33,898 nucleotides of DNA from assembly GCA_012839095.1 (NCBI GenBank), contig DUOA01000121.1, positions 1 through 33,898 of the forward strand, written 5' to 3'. Shown here piece by piece: positions 8,011 to 16,414 of the stretch (positions are counted from its first letter, which is position 1; each line of letters opens with the position of its first letter). Origin of the DNA: Clostridiales bacterium (GTDB lineage: Bacteria > Bacillota > Clostridia > Caldicoprobacterales > DTU083). The notes beneath the pieces were generated by a model. It was not told the DNA's origin, searched no databases, and saw nothing but the letters and a program-made list of their open reading frames with translations. The position numbers were made by a program, and so were the translations under genes.

Positions 8011-8039
8011 GTGAATAACCCATCGTGATATGCTATAAT
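8011..8039 (+). promoter_or_regulatory. Extended -10 promoter of the carboxypeptidase gene
   Basis: TATAAT at 8034-8039 is preceded by TGC, a perfect extended -10. At 17 nt upstream lies GTGAAT (8011-8016), which matches the -35 consensus at three positions. The predicted start is about 8046 and the ATG is at 8086. Confidence 0.65.
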
Positions 8040-8043
8040 AAAC

Positions 8044-8059
8044 CTTACATATCTGTAAG
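8044..8059 (+). promoter_or_regulatory. Inverted repeat at the start of the carboxypeptidase transcript
   Basis: CTTACATATCTGTAAG is a perfect 6-bp inverted repeat with a 4-nt centre, covering roughly +1 to +14 of the predicted transcript. That position suits a repressor operator or a small 5' hairpin. It resembles the TACA/TGTA half-sites of BlaI/MecI operators, but those have a 2-nt centre, so the assignment is not supported. Confidence 0.35.
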
Positions 8060-8085
8060 CTGAGAAATCGTATAAGGGGTTAGCT

Positions 8086-9522
8086 ATGAAACTGTTTCTG
8101 AAAACTACACTGTTTACTGTCATCCTCATCCTGTTATTTCTTTCGACAGCTCCGGGCGGTTCCCTTGCTCATGCAACAGGCCGGTCCGAACCCGATACAG
8201 ATGATATTGATATTTCCATTGTTCAGGAAGAGCAGCACTCAAAGCTCTCTCCTGCAGAGCTGACAGCCGAAGGAGCGGTGCTGATGGAACAGCAGACCGG
8301 CAAAATTCTTTTTGGAAAACATGCGCATCAAAAGCTGTATCCGGCCAGCACCACCAAAATACTTACCGCCCTGCTGGCGGCGGAGCACGGGGATCTGGAT
8401 GAAATGGTTACCGTGGGCGAGGAAGTGCTTTTCGCCGCATGGGACGGTTCAAAGGCAGGACTGGATGAAAATGAAGAGATAAGCCTGAGGGATCTTGTAT
8501 TTGGCCTCATGATCAATTCCGGCAATGATGCAGCCAACACCATTGCCGTTCATGTGGCAAGAAAGGTTTCAGGCAGGCAGCTCTCTGCCCGGGAAGGCCT
8601 GGAATACTTCGCGGATATGATGAATAAACGGGCCAGGGAAGCAGGTGCCCTGCATTCCAATTTTGTAAATGCCCATGGATACCATGATCCCCATCATTAT
8701 ACAACGCCCTACGATTTGGCCATGATATGCAGGGAAGCGGTCAGGAACAGTTTTTTCAGAGAGGCGGCATCTGCCATCGCCATGAACAATACCTATTGGA
8801 ACTCGGGTGAGCCGCGTTTTTGGAGAAGCAAAAATAAACTGCTTAACCCGAAAGAACCGGAATACTATGAGTATGCCGTATGCAGCAAAACAGGCTATAC
8901 CAGTCAGGCGGGACAATGCCTGGTCACATTTGCCTCAAAGAACGGCATGGATCTGGTGGCGGTGGTGCTGAAATCCGAAATGGGAATGCAGTGGGGTGAA
9001 ACCAGGGAATTGTTTGAATACGGGTTTTCCAATTACCGGTATGAAACCCTGCTGGAGCAGGGCAGCATTGTGGAGACTCTGCCTGTAGACAATTACGCAT
9101 CAGACGACTGGGGCAGCCTGGCTGTCCGGGCTGCCTCGGAAAGCTGGGGCGATGTCTTTCATAAGGACGATCTTCCCCAAATAAAAAGGGAATTTGTATG
9201 GGAACCGTCACTTCTGTCGGAAAAGGCAACAGAAGCCATGCCCCGTCTGGAAGCTCCCATTTACAGCGGTCAAAAGGTCGGAGAGCTGCATCTGACCCTA
9301 AGGGGGCAGGTGCTGCACAGCACACCACTTGTTGCTGTCAGGGATGTAAAACGCAAGACCCTGCTGGATGTACTGACCAATGAACCCGAAGGCAGAGCCG
9401 GCTTCAGCTGGCTGTCCCTGGCTCTTGTCATCCTGGCCGCATTCATACTCCTGAGAATTATTGTCTTCTTCATCAACCAGCGAAGAAGGCGAAGATACTA
9501 TACCATGCTGCGGAGATACTGA
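8086..9522 (+). CDS. D-alanyl-D-alanine carboxypeptidase (S11 low-molecular-weight PBP)
   Basis: The 478-residue protein has a signal peptide (about 1-30), then the S11 catalytic domain with SxxK at S88-K91 (PASTTK), SGN at S145-N147 and KTG at K268-G270 (CSKTG). A PBP5-like C-terminal domain follows (about 330-420), and a transmembrane helix (about 441-462) with a very basic tail (RRRRR) anchors it. It removes the terminal D-Ala from peptidoglycan stem peptides outside the cell. The ATG follows AAGGGG at 6-7 nt. It stands alone on the plus strand, divergent from comEA and convergent with rsfS (9 nt gap). Sporulation DacF and vegetative DacA cannot be separated here, although the promoter looks like sigma-A. 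Confidence 0.93.
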   Translation: MKLFLKTTLFTVILILLFLSTAPGGSLAHATGRSEPDTDDIDISIVQEEQHSKLSPAELTAEGAVLMEQQTGKILFGKHAHQKLYPASTTKILTALLAAEHGDLDEMVTVGEEVLFAAWDGSKAGLDENEEISLRDLVFGLMINSGNDAANTIAVHVARKVSGRQLSAREGLEYFADMMNKRAREAGALHSNFVNAHGYHDPHHYTTPYDLAMICREAVRNSFFREAASAIAMNNTYWNSGEPRFWRSKNKLLNPKEPEYYEYAVCSKTGYTSQAGQCLVTFASKNGMDLVAVVLKSEMGMQWGETRELFEYGFSNYRYETLLEQGSIVETLPVDNYASDDWGSLAVRAASESWGDVFHKDDLPQIKREFVWEPSLLSEKATEAMPRLEAPIYSGQKVGELHLTLRGQVLHSTPLVAVRDVKRKTLLDVLTNEPEGRAGFSWLSLALVILAAFILLRIIVFFINQRRRRRYYTMLRRY

Positions 9523-9531
9523 CAGCTGAAC

Positions 9532-9876
9532 TTAATCAGCCGATAATGAGACCTCCCTGGCGTCTGCCCAGAGCCTTTCCAGATTGTAAAAGGCTCTTTC
9601 CTCATGATGAAAGATATGGACTATTATGTCACCATAGTCCATGACAATCCATCGTTTGCCTTTGTCCAGGTGTTTGTGATGGATGCCCTCCTTTTCCATC
9701 TTATCCCTCAGGTCATTGTATAAAGCATCCACCTGCAATTCGGAACGGCCGGATGCGATGACAAAATAATCTGCCAGAACGGACAGTCGGCTGATATCCA
9801 GCACCACTACCTGTTCTGCCTTTCTGTCATCCAGAATATCAGCTATTTTCTGCGCAAGGCTATCGGGATTGTACAA
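9532..9876 (-). CDS. rsfS: Ribosomal silencing factor RsfS
   Basis: This 114-residue protein is of standard size for the RsfS/YbeB/DUF143 family. It has the conserved stretches VLDISRLSVLADYFVIASGRS, KGKRWIVMDYGDIIVHIFHHEERAFYNLERLW in pieces. RsfS binds L14 on the large subunit and blocks subunit joining when nutrients are low. The start is a TTG at 9876, about 9 nt after AAAGGAGG; no in-frame ATG fits. It is usually found after yqeK and an LytR-type gene; the latter is absent here. Confidence 0.93.
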   Translation of the reverse strand: MYNPDSLAQKIADILDDRKAEQVVVLDISRLSVLADYFVIASGRSELQVDALYNDLRDKMEKEGIHHKHLDKGKRWIVMDYGDIIVHIFHHEERAFYNLERLWADAREVSLSAD

Positions 9877-9908
9877 AGATGAATTCCTCCTTTTAATATG
9901 ATTCTTTG

Positions 9909-9914
9909 ATTATA
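9909..9914 (-). promoter_or_regulatory. Possible -10 box upstream of rsfS
   Basis: TATAAT on the minus strand lies 33 nt before the rsfS TTG in the 78-nt gap after yqeK. No acceptable -35 is seen at 16-18 nt. A GC-rich hairpin (9927-9943) sits just upstream. A separate rsfS start is possible but weakly supported. Confidence 0.25.
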
Positions 9915-9954
9915 TTTTTATATGCTCGGGGATATCTCCCCCGGTTTTTCCGTA

Positions 9955-10533
9955 TTAAGCCCCGTCCCTTATTTCCAGCAGCAGGGCATTTCTTGCCTCC
10001 ACAGTAATGGGATGAAGCAGCTTATTCCGGTCAAGAATCCTGCGTATGGATTGTTCCAAAGCCCTGAGCAGAGCCTGGTTGAGATCCGTAAAGGCCAGTG
10101 ATCTTATTTCTTCCACACCCTGGAATGAGCGTCCTTCCTCAATATAATCTGCCAGAAAGATGATTTTTTCAAAAATAGACATGCCTTTTTTACCGGTGGT
10201 ATGACAGGCAATGGCATCCAGAATCTCCTTATCCCGGATGCCGAACATTTCCTGAGCCAGAAAAGCACCCACAGGAGCATGCAGCAGTCCGTAGTTTATT
10301 CTTTCTATCTCATCGGGTTCATAACCAAATTTTTTCGCCAGATAAATGGAATCCTCATAAGACAAACCTTTGGCGCAATCATGAACCAAGCCGGCCAGTT
10401 CGGCTTTTTCCGCATTCTGATTGTAGTGCAGGGCCAGCCTTTTCGCACAGCGGCTTACACCAATGGAATGCTTAAGCCGCCTTTCATTAATCCGCTTTCC
10501 AAGTTCCTCTATTATGCTGTCATGATTATCCAT
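9955..10533 (-). CDS. yqeK: YqeK-type HD-domain Ap4A hydrolase
   Basis: The 192-residue protein carries the HD metal-binding set: H22, H51-D52 (LVHDCAKG), H85 (HAPVGA), H111 (CHTTGKKGMS) and D129 (FLADYIEEGR). The YqeK family splits symmetric diadenosine tetraphosphate into two ADP. The gene follows nadD with a 3-nt gap; the AGGGG within the end of nadD serves its ATG. The nadD-yqeK pair is a conserved Firmicutes arrangement. Confidence 0.93.
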   Translation of the reverse strand: MDNHDSIIEELGKRINERRLKHSIGVSRCAKRLALHYNQNAEKAELAGLVHDCAKGLSYEDSIYLAKKFGYEPDEIERINYGLLHAPVGAFLAQEMFGIRDKEILDAIACHTTGKKGMSIFEKIIFLADYIEEGRSFQGVEEIRSLAFTDLNQALLRALEQSIRRILDRNKLLHPITVEARNALLLEIRDGA

Positions 10534-10536
10534 GCG

Positions 10537-11163
10537 CTATTCCCCTCTGTATAGATTATGCTCCTTTATATATTTAACCACCCTGTCCGGTACCAAATAC
10601 CTTATTGTCCGGTTCTGAGCAAGCCTCCGCCTGATACTTCTGGATGATATGTCCAGATGCGGTCCCTCAAATATGTGGATTTCCGCCCCGAAGTCTTCTG
10701 AAAGCCTTTCAGCTTCCTTCTCCAAAGTCTCTCCTTCAAATCCAGGCCTTTGGTAAGCCAAAAAAGAGCACAGGCGGGCTACCTCCTCAAAGCTCCTCCA
10801 ATTTTTTAAATCCAGCAGGGTATCCCCTCCTATAATATAATACAGGCGGGCAGCGGGCCATTGGGCAGTCAGTTCCTTCAGGGTGTCTATGGTATAGGTG
10901 GTTCCTTTTCTTTCAACCTCCATGCTGCTTACCTGGAAAAAAGGATTGCCGCAAATGGCATGCTCCAGCATTTCCACCCTCAAAAGGCCCGGAGTCAGCC
11001 TTGATGTCTTCTTATGAGGCGGATCACCGGTTGGAACAAAAATTACCCGTTCCAGTGAAAAGGCATCCCGCACAGCTTCAGCGATAAACAAATGACCTAT
11101 ATGTACCGGATCAAAGGTGCCTCCCATTATGCCGATTCTTTTGTTTCCCATGGCAACCCTCAT
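10537..11163 (-). CDS. nadD: Nicotinate-nucleotide adenylyltransferase
   Basis: The 208-residue protein has the nucleotidyltransferase motif GGTFDPVHIGHL near the N-terminus and the second motif ISSRSIRRRL near the C-terminus. NadD joins nicotinate mononucleotide and ATP to give deamido-NAD in the shared part of NAD synthesis. Two starts are plausible: ATG at 11163, 7 nt after GGAGG, and ATG at 11151, behind GAGGG. The first is used here. It is the first gene of the nadD-yqeK pair and lies divergent from the plus-strand membrane protein gene, with about 100 nt between them. Confidence 0.94.
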   Translation of the reverse strand: MRVAMGNKRIGIMGGTFDPVHIGHLFIAEAVRDAFSLERVIFVPTGDPPHKKTSRLTPGLLRVEMLEHAICGNPFFQVSSMEVERKGTTYTIDTLKELTAQWPAARLYYIIGGDTLLDLKNWRSFEEVARLCSFLAYQRPGFEGETLEKEAERLSEDFGAEIHIFEGPHLDISSRSIRRRLAQNRTIRYLVPDRVVKYIKEHNLYRGE

Positions 11164-11263
11164 TCCTTTTCCTCCTCACCTGACTGATATGTTCTGCTGC
11201 ATTGTGCGTAAATGATTAAAAACCCTTAAATGTGTCAAACATTTTCATAGGAGGTGTTTGACA

Positions 11264-12199
11264 GTGAAACAATGGATGAATTCCATAAGGCGCAGCCAAT
11301 ACTATCGCAAGAGCTCACTTACTGCACTGATTGTCAACCTAATCTTCATGGAGTCTCTGCTGTTTGTCATCGGATATCTGTGGTTTGTATACAGAACAGG
11401 AAATCCGCTGCTTTCATTGCTCCTGACTCTGCTCATCCTTACCCTTCTTACCATGGCATTTGTTATGCAGCAAGGCAAGTCCTTCAGGAAGAAAAAAGCT
11501 GAGATCAGACGTCAGACAGGCAGGGACTTCCTGGCCGAAGAACTGAAACAGCTAAATTCTGATGAATTCAAGTGGCAGGTTACCCGGCTCCTTATGAATC
11601 TGGAAGGTGTGAGTGACATCAGGGAGCAGGAGAGCTTTCTGGAAACCTGCCTGCATGGCAGGAAAACAGCAATAGGAATTTACCATGACAGCTTTGACGA
11701 GGAGGTTCCGCCCCGGCGGCTGGCAGATTTTCTGAATCAGGCCAGGGTGGAGGGATTTCCCCAGGCTGTATTTGTGGCATCAGGCAGCTACTCGGATTCA
11801 TGCCGGACAATGGTGGAAAAAAAGAGTTCCATCAGGGTGCAGCTCCTGGATTTGAATGACCTGCTGGATAAAATGGAGCAAGTCGGCATGTTTCCCGATG
11901 AGAAAACCATTGACACCCTCATCGACAGGGCAGTCAGCAACAGAAGACAGAAGCTCAAGGCTGTAAAAAATGAAATGGTTGCGCCAAAGCGTATTCGCAC
12001 CTACCTTGGATACAGCCTGTTTTTCTATGTACTGTCCCGATTCTTTCCCACTCTATCCCTGTACTATGTACTGGTGTCCCTTGTATTCCTGTTTCTGGCC
12101 CTGCTGGCCTGCTTCTTATGGGCCAAGAATAAGAAAAGGGCAAAAACAGGGGAACAGCTGCTGGATCCACCGGTTTCGGAGACCCATCAGGGAAGCTGA
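11264..12199 (+). CDS. Unrecognised four-helix membrane protein with a degenerate Mrr-like (restriction-fold) domain
   Basis: I do not recognise a named family. The 311-residue product has two N-terminal helices (about 20-43 and 48-67), a soluble middle part (about 75-240) and two C-terminal helices (about 246-262 and 265-287) with a basic tail. Residues about 98-204 read like an Mrr-catalytic (PD-(D/E)xK) fold: DEFKWQVTRLLMNL resembles the opening helix, QAVFVASGSYSDSC the strand-helix with TSG-F, and VQLLDLNDLLDKM the closing strand. The usual D and QxK catalytic residues are not found; IYHDS stands in place of QxK. It is probably not a nuclease. GTG at 11264 lies 9 nt after AGGAGG and is preferred over TTG at 11258. 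It is on the opposite strand to its neighbours and its 3' end overlaps yhbY by 13 bp. Confidence 0.6.
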   Translation: MKQWMNSIRRSQYYRKSSLTALIVNLIFMESLLFVIGYLWFVYRTGNPLLSLLLTLLILTLLTMAFVMQQGKSFRKKKAEIRRQTGRDFLAEELKQLNSDEFKWQVTRLLMNLEGVSDIREQESFLETCLHGRKTAIGIYHDSFDEEVPPRRLADFLNQARVEGFPQAVFVASGSYSDSCRTMVEKKSSIRVQLLDLNDLLDKMEQVGMFPDEKTIDTLIDRAVSNRRQKLKAVKNEMVAPKRIRTYLGYSLFFYVLSRFFPTLSLYYVLVSLVFLFLALLACFLWAKNKKRAKTGEQLLDPPVSETHQGS

Positions 12200-12477
12200 A
12201 TCCGGGGATCCTTTTCCGACTTCTTATAGAGCACAAATTTGCTGCCCACCACCTGAACTCCCTCTGCCCCGGTTTCTGCCGCCAGAGCGTCACAGGCTTC
12301 CCGGGGGGACAAATCGGAATTGTTCAGTACCTGTAACTTGATCAGTTCCCTGGCCTCAAGTGCTTCCTTCACCTGATTGATCAGGGAGGGGCCTATACCG
12401 CCCTTTCCAATCTGAACAATTGTGTCTTCCCGATTGGCCAGCTTACGCAGGTAACTTCTTTGTTTGCTTGTTAACAT
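12187..12477 (-). CDS. yhbY: YhbY-type CRM-domain RNA-binding protein
   Basis: The 96-residue protein is a single CRS1-YhbY (CRM) domain: LTSKQRSYLRKLAN, QIGKGGI near the GxxG-type loop, LIKLQVLNNSD and GVQVVGSKFVLYK. Members bind rRNA and are associated with assembly of the large ribosomal subunit. The ATG at 12477 follows GAGAG at 6 nt; a TTG at 12489 is the alternative. It lies 30 nt after obgE. Its stop codon is inside the end of the plus-strand gene. Confidence 0.92.
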   Translation of the reverse strand: MLTSKQRSYLRKLANREDTIVQIGKGGIGPSLINQVKEALEARELIKLQVLNNSDLSPREACDALAAETGAEGVQVVGSKFVLYKKSEKDPRIQLP

Positions 12478-12507
12478 ATATTCTCTCAACCTCTTCTTCT
12501 CAGAGTA

Positions 12508-13806
<1,299 letters not shown>

Positions 13807-13821
13807 TCATACAGAACAAAA

Positions 13822-13856
13822 AACCACTGCAACAAAAAGCAGTGGTTCTTTTTTTA
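13822..13856 (-). terminator. Bidirectional intrinsic terminator between rpmA and obgE
   Basis: AACCACTGC (13822-13830) and GCAGTGGTT (13839-13847) form a perfect 9-bp stem with an 8-nt A-rich loop. The plus strand continues with CTTTTTTT and the minus strand with TTTT. It starts four bases after the rpmA stop codon. It would end or attenuate the rplU-prp-rpmA transcript before obgE. Confidence 0.75.
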
Positions 13857-13859
13857 CTC

Positions 13860-14162
13860 TTACATCTGGGCAGCTGCACCGTCTACCTGTGGATAAACGC
13901 TGACCTGCTTTCTGTTTCTGCCCTTGCGTTCAAACCGGACAACACCGTCTGTGATTGCAAAGAGGGTATCGTCGCTTCCGATGCCGACGTTGGCCCCGGG
14001 GTGAATCTTGGTGCCTCTCTGCCTTACCAGGATGTTGCCAGCCAATACAAACTGTCCGTCAGCCCTTTTAGGACCCAGACGCTTGGATTCACTGTCACGT
14101 CCGTTTCGGGAACTGCCTACTCCCTTTTTGCTTGCAAATAATTGTAAATCCATTATAAACAT
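13860..14162 (-). CDS. rpmA: Ribosomal protein L27 precursor
   Basis: The 100-residue protein has the L27 core: [32 protein letters not shown]-type stretch and a basic end. The first nine residues, MFIMDLQLF, precede ASKKG and match the Firmicutes extension that Prp removes before L27 can work at the peptidyl-transferase centre. With ATG at 14162 the extension is nine residues, as in Staphylococcus aureus. A GGTGG lies 5 nt upstream of this ATG; the internal ATG at 14153 is too far from it. It directly follows prp. Confidence 0.96.
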   Translation of the reverse strand: MFIMDLQLFASKKGVGSSRNGRDSESKRLGPKRADGQFVLAGNILVRQRGTKIHPGANVGIGSDDTLFAITDGVVRFERKGRNRKQVSVYPQVDGAAAQM

Positions 14163-14498
14163 TCATTCCACCGTCCTTTCCTCTATGGAGATCAGGTCCG
14201 GGTATCCATCCCGGATACTTCGCAATCCGGCCAGCATGGTTTTCAGTATGATATCAGCTGCCCGGATCTGTTCATCACTCATTTCATCCGGTAAAATGCA
14301 ATGCAGCAATCCGTTTTGCTGCCTGTGCTCCGGATGGATGCCGGCTGCAGTCATAAGGCCGATGACAGCTGTCTGGGCTACTGCTGATACAGCAGCACAT
14401 ACTATGTCCTTTCCCGCCTCATCATAACCGGCATGTCCCTTTACCATAAATTCCTGTATCCGGCCTTCCGGCCCGGACTGGAATACAATTCGAATCAT
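14163..14498 (-). CDS. prp: Cysteine protease Prp, L27 processing
   Basis: Prp trims the N-terminal extension of L27. The 111-residue protein carries the catalytic pair in GHAGYD (H22) and DIVCAAVSA (C34). With ATG at 14498 as start, these numbers equal the H22 and C34 described for the S. aureus enzyme; a TTG at 14507 would add three residues. The ribosome site is weak (GACGGAA), which fits translational coupling to rplU 15 nt upstream. The rplU-prp-rpmA order is the standard Firmicutes arrangement, and the substrate motif is present in the next gene. Confidence 0.94.
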   Translation of the reverse strand: MIRIVFQSGPEGRIQEFMVKGHAGYDEAGKDIVCAAVSAVAQTAVIGLMTAAGIHPEHRQQNGLLHCILPDEMSDEQIRAADIILKTMLAGLRSIRDGYPDLISIEERTVE

Positions 14499-14513
14499 TT
14501 CCGTCAACCAGCT

Positions 14514-14825
14514 TTATGCATTGATTTTGGTGATCTGAACCTGGGTATAGGGCTGACGATGACCTTGCTTTTTACGATAATTCTTCTTAGCCTTGTACTT
14601 GAAAACAATAATCTTTTTGCTCTTTCCCTGTTTCAGCACATTGGCTTCCACTACAGCACCTTCCACCAGGGGAGTACCAACCTTAAGTCCATTGTCATTG
14701 TTTACAGCAAGCACTTCATCAAACTCAACAACGGAACCCTCTTCCACATCCAGCTTTTCTACCCGGATGATGTCTCCTTCCTGTACCTTGTACTGCTTTC
14801 CGCCTGTTTTAATTATGGCATACAT
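14514..14825 (-). CDS. rplU: Ribosomal protein L21
   Basis: The 103-residue protein is full length for L21: [18 protein letters not shown] at the start, [24 protein letters not shown] near the end. It binds 23S rRNA in the large subunit. The ATG is preceded by GAGGAGG at 8 nt. It is the first gene of the rplU-prp-rpmA unit and has its own strong promoter and a leader of roughly 120 nt. Confidence 0.97.
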   Translation of the reverse strand: MYAIIKTGGKQYKVQEGDIIRVEKLDVEEGSVVEFDEVLAVNNDNGLKVGTPLVEGAVVEANVLKQGKSKKIIVFKYKAKKNYRKKQGHRQPYTQVQITKINA

Positions 14826-14948
14826 GGGTAACGCACCTCCTCTGACCAGTCTCGCCGGATGCTGGTATCCCGCCTTTGCCGGGAATTTTCAGGCACCATA
14901 TCCGTGCGGCTAACACAAACCGGCGCAAAAACTGCGCAAGTTTACACA
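14826..14948 (-). ncRNA. Candidate L21 (rplU) 5' leader
   Basis: From the predicted start at about 14948 to the rplU ATG there are about 120 nt of untranslated leader. It is GC-rich relative to the promoter and contains short stems such as CCCG-GCAAAGG-CGGG (14868-14882 region). Firmicutes rplU genes often carry a structured leader bound by L21 for autoregulation. Position and length fit; I could not confirm the conserved fold. Confidence 0.45.
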
Positions 14949-14954
14949 AAACTT

Positions 14955-14984
14955 ATTCTACCACACTGCCTTTTGGCTTGTCAA
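14955..14984 (-). promoter_or_regulatory. Sigma-A promoter of rplU-prp-rpmA
   Basis: On the minus strand a perfect TTGACA (14984-14979) is followed by an 18-nt spacer and TAGAAT (14960-14955). It is the best-matching promoter in the window, as expected for ribosomal proteins. It starts 35 nt after the upstream isomerase gene ends. Confidence 0.8.
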
Positions 14985-15019
14985 CAAATTAAAATACGTT
15001 GTAATCCTGCCTTTTTATA

Positions 15020-15745
15020 TCAGGCTTCTTCAAGCTTCTTCAGGTACTCAAAGCAGATTTTTGCCTCAGCTATGCCGCTGGGATCCAGGGTTTCACTTTC
15101 TACTACCATGGGAAAATTCAGTTCAAGGGCCTTTTCGTAGACTGCTTTCACCGGTGCTGTACCCATTCCCAAGGGTCTGCCGTTACCTTTGGCATCGCCG
15201 TCCTTTATATGTATAAAATGGATGCGCTCCTTATATTTCTCCATCAGTTCCACGGGATCTTCCCCGGCAGCATAGGCCCAATAAGTGTCAAGCTCCAGCT
15301 TCAGATCAGTCTTTTCAACAAGTTCCAAGAAAGGAATATATCCTTCCTCTGTAGTCAAAAACTCTCTGCTGTGATTGTGAAATCCAAATGTTATGCCTTC
15401 TGCTGCAAGCTTGGGCTGCAGTTCATTTGCATGATTAATAAAGTCATCCATTGTCCTGCGTGTCCAGAGATCGGTTCCCGGTACAATGAAGTTCCTGTTT
15501 CCGATTGCTTTATGGTAGGCAAGAGTGCCGTCAAAATCCTTAACAAGATCCCTCCAGTCTGAATGGGTTCCTGATACCCTGAGCCCATGCTTTTCCAGCA
15601 TCTCAGTCACTTCCCCGGCTGTATGCCCGAAGAATCCTGCAAATTCTACAAACTTATAGCCAATCTCAGCTACCTGCCTGAGGGCATCTTCCAGGTTCTC
15701 TCCGGTAATGTCTCGAATGCTGTACAGCTGTAATCCATACTCCAT
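15020..15745 (-). CDS. Sugar phosphate isomerase/epimerase (xylose-isomerase-like TIM barrel)
   Basis: The 241-residue protein matches the AP-endonuclease-2/xylose-isomerase-like barrel: GLQLYSIRD at the start, FVEFAGFFG, SGTHSDW, FGFHNHSREF, LELDTYWAYAAGED, IHFIHIKDGD and VVESET. The glutamate, aspartate and histidine residues of these motifs bind the catalytic metal. The substrate is not evident; proteins of this type are often annotated as sugar-phosphate isomerases or hydroxypyruvate-isomerase-like. An AGGAGAG site precedes the ATG. It has its own promoter and lies between the Nudix gene and rplU, an unusual place for a sugar gene. Confidence 0.85.
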   Translation of the reverse strand: MEYGLQLYSIRDITGENLEDALRQVAEIGYKFVEFAGFFGHTAGEVTEMLEKHGLRVSGTHSDWRDLVKDFDGTLAYHKAIGNRNFIVPGTDLWTRRTMDDFINHANELQPKLAAEGITFGFHNHSREFLTTEEGYIPFLELVEKTDLKLELDTYWAYAAGEDPVELMEKYKERIHFIHIKDGDAKGNGRPLGMGTAPVKAVYEKALELNFPMVVESETLDPSGIAEAKICFEYLKKLEEA

Positions 15746-15791
15746 TTCTTCACTCTCCTGTTCCCATTATTGTGTGCGGTTTGTTCTGCTC

Positions 15792-15819
15792 TTTATAGTT
15801 TACCATTATTATCAGTCAA
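15792..15819 (-). promoter_or_regulatory. Sigma-A-type promoter of the isomerase gene
   Basis: On the minus strand TTGACT (15819-15814), a 16-nt spacer and TATAAA (15797-15792) lie in the 90-nt gap after the Nudix gene, about 47 nt before the isomerase ATG. Confidence 0.6.
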
Positions 15820-15835
15820 TTGGTATAAAAAAATA

Positions 15836-16354
15836 TTATTGCGCCAGATAAAGCAGAATTCCGATGATGGTCTTACCATCCATTATTTTTCCTTCCTTTA
15901 TCATCTTCACTGCATCATCTGCAGGAATCAGGGAGCAGGTGAGAATTTCATCTTCATCCAGGCACTGATCTGAAACCTGCTTCAGGTCTGATGCCGCATA
16001 GATATGTATTTTCTCATTATGGGATCCGGGAGAGGGGTGGATGGCGGTAAGCAGATCCCAGCGAGCCGCTTCATATCCCGTCTCTTCCCTGAGCTCCCGC
16101 CTGGCTGCCTGCAGCGGCTCTTCTCCCTCATCCACCAGGCCTGCCGGCAGTTCCAGCATATCCCTGCCAATGGGATACCGGTATTGTCTTACCATTAATA
16201 TATTCTTGTTCTCATCAACTGCTGCCACGGCAACGGCTTCCTTGTGATACACAACCTCTCTGGTGGTCCGGCTGCCGTCTGCCAGCTCCACATCATCCAG
16301 AAAAACCTTTATTATTTTCCCCTGGAAAATCTCCTGTCGTTTGCACATCTTCAT
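15836..16354 (-). CDS. Nudix hydrolase, ADP-ribose pyrophosphatase type
   Basis: The 172-residue protein contains a complete Nudix box, GLVDEGEEPLQAARRELREE continuing TGY, matching Gx5Ex7REUxEExGU. The preceding MVRQYRYPIGRDMLELPAG is characteristic of NudF-type ADP-ribose pyrophosphatases, which split ADP-ribose into AMP and ribose-5-phosphate. Other nucleoside diphosphate sugars are possible. The ATG follows GGAG at about 10 nt. It lies 60 nt after rng and reads in the same direction. Confidence 0.9.
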   Translation of the reverse strand: MKMCKRQEIFQGKIIKVFLDDVELADGSRTTREVVYHKEAVAVAAVDENKNILMVRQYRYPIGRDMLELPAGLVDEGEEPLQAARRELREETGYEAARWDLLTAIHPSPGSHNEKIHIYAASDLKQVSDQCLDEDEILTCSLIPADDAVKMIKEGKIMDGKTIIGILLYLAQ

Positions 16355-16414
16355 AATTCAGCAGCTCCATTCAGCCCTGCAGCAGATTCATTGTAGATTG
16401 CAGCAGCTTCTTTA

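Noticed and set aside
9927-9949. GC-rich hairpin followed by TTTTT on the plus strand between rsfS and yqeK
   Set aside because: No plus-strand transcript is expected to end here, the stem is only about 5 bp, and the minus strand has no T-run after it.
11224-11242. Perfect TTGACA on the minus strand (11239-11234) as nadD promoter
   Set aside because: No acceptable -10 is found at 16-18 nt, so the -35-like box alone is not enough.
11228-11244. AAATGT-GTCAA-ACATTT inverted repeat before the plus-strand membrane gene
   Set aside because: It is AT-rich, short and not tied to a good promoter, so it may be chance.
16380-16412. Repeated TGCAGCAG between rng and the Nudix gene
   Set aside because: Two short direct copies in a 60-nt spacer; no hairpin with T-run and no wider repeat family in the window.
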